A stretch of DNA of 8,309 nt, from contig JABEUP010000022.1 in NCBI GenBank assembly GCA_013044365.1, positions 1 through 8,309 on the forward strand. Reading direction: 5' to 3'. The DNA comes from Acidimicrobiaceae bacterium. Lineage in GTDB: Bacteria; Actinomycetota; Acidimicrobiia; Acidimicrobiales; Acidimicrobiaceae. The notes under the pieces are model-generated. The model made no database searches. It saw nothing but the letters and a program-made list of their open reading frames with translations, and was not told the origin of the DNA. Made by a program: the position numbers and the translations under genes. Shown here piece by piece: positions 5,641 to 8,309 of the stretch (positions are counted from its first letter, which is position 1; each line of letters begins with the position of its first letter).

Positions 5641-5727
5641 GCGTCTCAGCTGACGCTGTGTACCCCTTACACAGACCGGAACACTGACTGACACTTATAC
5701 CCGTGCTGCAGCACTCCGGCCAGCACG
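5641..5727. repeat. Cluster of hairpins in the convergent spacer
   Basis: Three structures lie in 87 bp between the two converging genes. GCGTC/GACGC (5641-5645 and 5652-5656) leads directly into CTGTGTA/TACACAG (5656-5662 and 5668-5674, loop CCCCT). Then comes the perfect palindrome GTGCTGCAGCAC (5703-5714), whose left half can instead pair with CAGCACG at 5721-5727 to form a 7-bp stem. None has a T-run. Together they probably act as a two-way transcription barrier or as 3' stabilising structures; the alternative pairing of the last element is a point of interest. From 5728 to 5832 I see nothing further. Confidence 0.45.
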
Positions 5728-5832
5728 AAAGTTAACTGAGCCGTAAGGCCAAGTGAGAAGCTTTCAGACTCTTCCAAGACTTCATCACGCGCCATACTCA
5801 AAAGTCATGCCAAACGCCAAGAGAACTACAGC

Positions 5833-7413
5833 CTAAAACACGAGGGACTTGATAGTAACTGGGATAGCAAGTGATGGTTGCAGTGGCCGGCCGAGGTCTA
5901 TGTAGTCAAAGTCCCATAAAGTAAGCCCGTCAACAACGAGAATGTCCACTGTCACATTAAGCTCATCACGCAGAATGCTCCCCAGGCTTTTACCCATATC
6001 GGCATCAAAAGTAAGCAGCACAGGGAATCCGGCTGAAATACGATCGGCGACACCGCTTACGATAGCTCTCGCCATCGCGTGCAACCGACTATAAGACAGT
6101 TCACCCGTCCAAGTCAGCGCCAGTACCAGGTCGTTCCTACTGTCTGAAATGCTAAAGGCCTCAATATGGCGACGAATTGCTGAGCCGACTGAATCTACAT
6201 CAATCTCCCTATCCAGAACGTAAACGGGATGTATTACCTGCAGGTTACGCTGTGGTAAAAGTTTCGTTTCATCGGAGATATAACACGTATTTCCACTCAG
6301 CTGTACACAGAACTCCGATGCGCCAAGAGCAGTTGCGCGAATACGAGCCGTGGCCTCAAGAAGCGGAAAAGGAATCGAACCGTCAGACAGCCGGGTCCGG
6401 ATAGCGTTGCCCAACCGGAGCCCAAGGTCACCAAAATCTCGAGCTTCAATTCCATACACGTACTCACCAACCCCGCCGGAAAAGACCACTCCGTCGATCC
6501 CTGTCAACTCATCGATCGGTTCTGTAAGGTACGGAAGGTTACCTTTCGCCAGGGTGGAAGGAATGAGCGCGGAAACCAGGGTGTCAGCCATAACATTGGC
6601 AATTGCGTCAAGTTCCGCAGGCACAACAGAGTCGCCCAAATTCAAAGGTACTCCAGCTGCCAAAGCATGCCGTCTTGCCGCTTCCTCAAGGCGCACCACC
6701 CGCCCATTGGTGTCAGCAACTATCAACCTTCCACCGACGTGCAATGCTGCCGTCGAAATAATCCGGCCGGCAACAATCAGCGATAATTTGGTGGTACCAC
6801 CACCAATATCGATGTTGAGAATACGTTTTCCCGAATCGGAGGAAATCTGAACTGCACCCGAACCAAAGGCTGCAAGGGTAGCCTCCATATGATGCCCTGC
6901 TGTAGCGCAAACAAAATCGCCAGCTTTGGCTGATACCACCATTGCGATGCTCTCTGCATTCTCGCGCCGCAGTGCTTCTCCAGTAAGTATCACAATCCCA
7001 GTGTCAATGGCATCAGGCTCAATTCCAGCGGCAGCATAGGCCTCATCGATGATCACGCCGAGTGCGCGAGCATCGATGATTCCCCCGTCGGTAAAGGGCG
7101 TGAACGCCACTGCTGACTGAAATAGGCAGTTTCGCTCTATCACCACATATCTGGTCGCCAGACCAGCGCCGTTCCGCTGCAATTTTAACTCAGAAAACAC
7201 AACCTGAGTGCCCGACGAGCCAATGTCGATTCCTACGCTACGCAGGGTAACATTTTCCTGTTGCCAAATCGGGTTATCCTCATTTGGCTCAAACCCGTTT
7301 TCGTCATCAGGGTCTAGCTCGAAGCCCTCTCCTAATCCGACACTGTGTTCTTGACTGAATTGGTGGAAATGGCCATGGGAATGCGCCCTCTTTGACCCTT
7401 CGAATCCACTCAA
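5833..7413 (-). CDS. eutA: EutA-type reactivating factor for ethanolamine ammonia-lyase, with N-terminal His-rich extension
   Basis: A 526-residue actin-fold ATPase chaperone that in the known system removes damaged cobalamin from adenosylcobalamin-dependent ethanolamine ammonia-lyase (EutBC) so that fresh cofactor can bind. Signatures: phosphate-1 loop DIGSSGTQ (63-70), phosphate-2 loop IDIGGGTT (201-208) with HVGGRL following, adenosine motif FSGGVGEY (311-318), and the typical C-terminus DYIDLGRPLQP...IPVTIKSLVF. These match enterobacterial EutA throughout, but that protein is about 467 residues. The excess here is mainly residues 1-55, first His-rich (His11, 13, 15, 17, 23) and then acidic (DPDDENGFEPNED). 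Start TTG at 7413 overlaps the cupin stop (TTGA); no Shine-Dalgarno is seen, so translation is probably coupled. No ATG lies before the first loop. EutBC, a permease or microcompartment shell genes are not in the window, so the client may be beyond the right edge. Confidence 0.9.
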   Translation of the reverse strand: MSGFEGSKRAHSHGHFHQFSQEHSVGLGEGFELDPDDENGFEPNEDNPIWQQENVTLRSVGIDIGSSGTQVVFSELKLQRNGAGLATRYVVIERNCLFQSAVAFTPFTDGGIIDARALGVIIDEAYAAAGIEPDAIDTGIVILTGEALRRENAESIAMVVSAKAGDFVCATAGHHMEATLAAFGSGAVQISSDSGKRILNIDIGGGTTKLSLIVAGRIISTAALHVGGRLIVADTNGRVVRLEEAARRHALAAGVPLNLGDSVVPAELDAIANVMADTLVSALIPSTLAKGNLPYLTEPIDELTGIDGVVFSGGVGEYVYGIEARDFGDLGLRLGNAIRTRLSDGSIPFPLLEATARIRATALGASEFCVQLSGNTCYISDETKLLPQRNLQVIHPVYVLDREIDVDSVGSAIRRHIEAFSISDSRNDLVLALTWTGELSYSRLHAMARAIVSGVADRISAGFPVLLTFDADMGKSLGSILRDELNVTVDILVVDGLTLWDFDYIDLGRPLQPSLAIPVTIKSLVF

Positions 7414-8309
7414 ACTGGCAGCGGTGGCAGTGACGCCAACTCGGTTTCATAAGCTGCGTCCATAGCCGGTGAAACACCTGACCCAGTAAGAGCATCCGCA
7501 AATAGCTGCCTTATCATTGGCTTCTCATCCGCATAGTCGATCTGGTCGCCACCGATACGCCGACTGATCCATGCCTTAGGAACTCCCTGTGCATTTCTAA
7601 TGGAAACAGTCTCGTGTTTGAATGCGAGGTAACGGCCGGGCGTACTTCCGGTATTGAAGTGTTGGTGAAACCATAAATTGGGCGGAATTATCAACGAGCC
7701 GGTTTTCCATTCGTAGCGTCGTGGCTCCTCTCCTTCGGGCCACATCAATGAATAGCCTTCACCGGAAAGGATTATTACGTGGGCACCAGGTCCATGACGG
7801 TGTCCCTTCTTGTACGTAGCCACCGGAAACTCAGATATATGGCTGTTCATTGAGCCCTTGGCCATCGAAAAGCGAATGTGACCACCGCCGGCTCCCCTCT
7901 CAGCGGCAGAGATCAACGGCAAGGTTGTCACATCAGGGACAAAGTTCGTGTCCAGCAATAAACCCTTCGTCTCTTTTTTGGCGGCAAAGTAGTCCTGCTC
8001 GCCATTGAAGCAGTTCGGAAAGTCCCGGGGGGTGTTGAAAACAAAGTCCACATCGTCGTAAAGATTGATTACAGGCGGACTGTTTGTCGAAGAAACAAAT
8101 TTAGCTGGCTCCAACCCTGAAAGATTGTAATGTTGATGCCAGGTGTTCAGAGGTATTGCGAACATCGATCCCGGGCCCCACTCGAATGTCACCTCATGTC
8201 CGGCGTCATTCCAAACCCTTGTAGATCCCTTCCCATCGAGAATCATGATCATCTCTTCGAAAAGTTGCCGTTGCGGAGCCAGCTTTCCACCGGCAGGAAT
8301 CATGCAGAC
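7410..8309 (-). CDS. Bicupin protein (5' end outside window), co-transcribed with eutA
   Basis: The frame remains open to the right edge; the two codons before the ATG at 8303 are GTC-TGC, and that ATG lies inside the first cupin domain, so the gene is 5'-truncated by the window. Residues are numbered from that Met. Domain 1 (about 1-70) has motif 1 QRQLFEEMIMILDGKG, where Gln-Arg-Gln replaces the usual His-x-His but the Glu is kept, and motif 2 GSMFAIPLNTWHQHYN. Domain 2 (about 150-235) has motif 1 KGHRHGPGAHVIILSGEG (His168, His170, with His175 where Glu is usual) and motif 2 GSLIIPPNLWFHQHFN (His213, His215). Domain 2 therefore looks metal-competent and domain 1 degenerate. Cupins of this layout can be dioxygenases, isomerases or non-enzymatic sensors, and I cannot say which. 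The stop codon overlaps the eutA start by 4 bp, so a role in the same pathway is likely. Confidence 0.88.
   Translation of the reverse strand, partial: VCMIPAGGKLAPQRQLFEEMIMILDGKGSTRVWNDAGHEVTFEWGPGSMFAIPLNTWHQHYNLSGLEPAKFVSSTNSPPVINLYDDVDFVFNTPRDFPNCFNGEQDYFAAKKETKGLLLDTNFVPDVTTLPLISAAERGAGGGHIRFSMAKGSMNSHISEFPVATYKKGHRHGPGAHVIILSGEGYSLMWPEGEEPRRYEWKTGSLIIPPNLWFHQHFNTGSTPGRYLAFKHETVSIRNAQGVPKAWISRRIGGDQIDYADEKPMIRQLFADALTGSGVSPAMDAAYETELASLPPLPV

Noticed and set aside
6350..6850. 166-codon + strand ORF
   Set aside because: Antisense shadow of eutA, low-complexity Pro/Ser/Arg composition typical of reverse-strand reading.
1..8309. CRISPR arrays, tRNA or rRNA genes, complete insertion sequence or integrase
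   Set aside because: No regularly spaced repeats, no cloverleaf or conserved RNA segments, and no transposase/recombinase motifs were seen on either strand; only the 79-bp repeat pair hints at a mobile element.
5833..8309. Bacterial microcompartment-linked ethanolamine operon
   Set aside because: Only EutA is recognisable; no shell proteins, EutBC or aldehyde/alcohol dehydrogenases are present, so a microcompartment claim is unsupported here.

Overview
The window looks like a chromosomal accessory stretch from an actinobacterium of moderate GC. The F420-type (Ddn-family) nitroreductase is the best lineage clue, because that family is concentrated in F420-producing Actinobacteria. The mycobacterial-style MazE/MazF pair and the frequent GTG/TTG starts agree with it. 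An acidimicrobial-type lineage is possible, but that is inference and no rRNA or marker gene is present to settle it.

Layout, left to right. (1) Positions 2-163 hold the C-terminal end of an unidentified + strand protein. (2) Positions 164-1570 are gene-poor and look eroded. They hold one convincing gene, a small secreted lipoprotein on the minus strand (427-801), plus a 79-bp imperfect direct repeat present twice (237-315 and 1344-1422), each copy carrying two palindromes. (3) Positions 1571-2536, + strand, hold a small unknown ORF, a 17-codon ORF, and a ribbon-helix-helix antitoxin/MazF toxin pair. The successive reading frames meet at ATGA, ATGA and GTGA overlaps, and an operator-like tandem repeat with a -10 box sits directly in front of the antitoxin. 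(4) Positions 2537-2919 are non-coding with two strong hairpins. (5) A MATE-family (DinF-like) membrane exporter lies at 2920-4272 on the minus strand. (6) Positions 4273-5151 hold no confident gene but have several hairpins and an inverted repeat near a possible promoter. (7) The Ddn-like F420 oxidoreductase is at 5152-5598 (+). (8) A hairpin-rich convergent spacer follows, 5599-5832. (9) A minus-strand operon runs in from beyond the right edge: a bicupin protein cut by the window edge, then a EutA-type reactivating chaperone for an adenosylcobalamin-dependent ammonia-lyase. The two overlap by 4 bp.

The most interesting unit is the bicupin-EutA pair. The chaperone carries an unusual His-rich then acidic N-terminal extension of about 55 residues, starts at TTG inside the cupin stop codon, and has no microcompartment genes visible nearby. 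Its client enzyme should be encoded upstream, beyond position 8309, or elsewhere. The repeat-bearing left part and the toxin-antitoxin locus suggest past mobile-element activity, but no transposase or integrase is visible.
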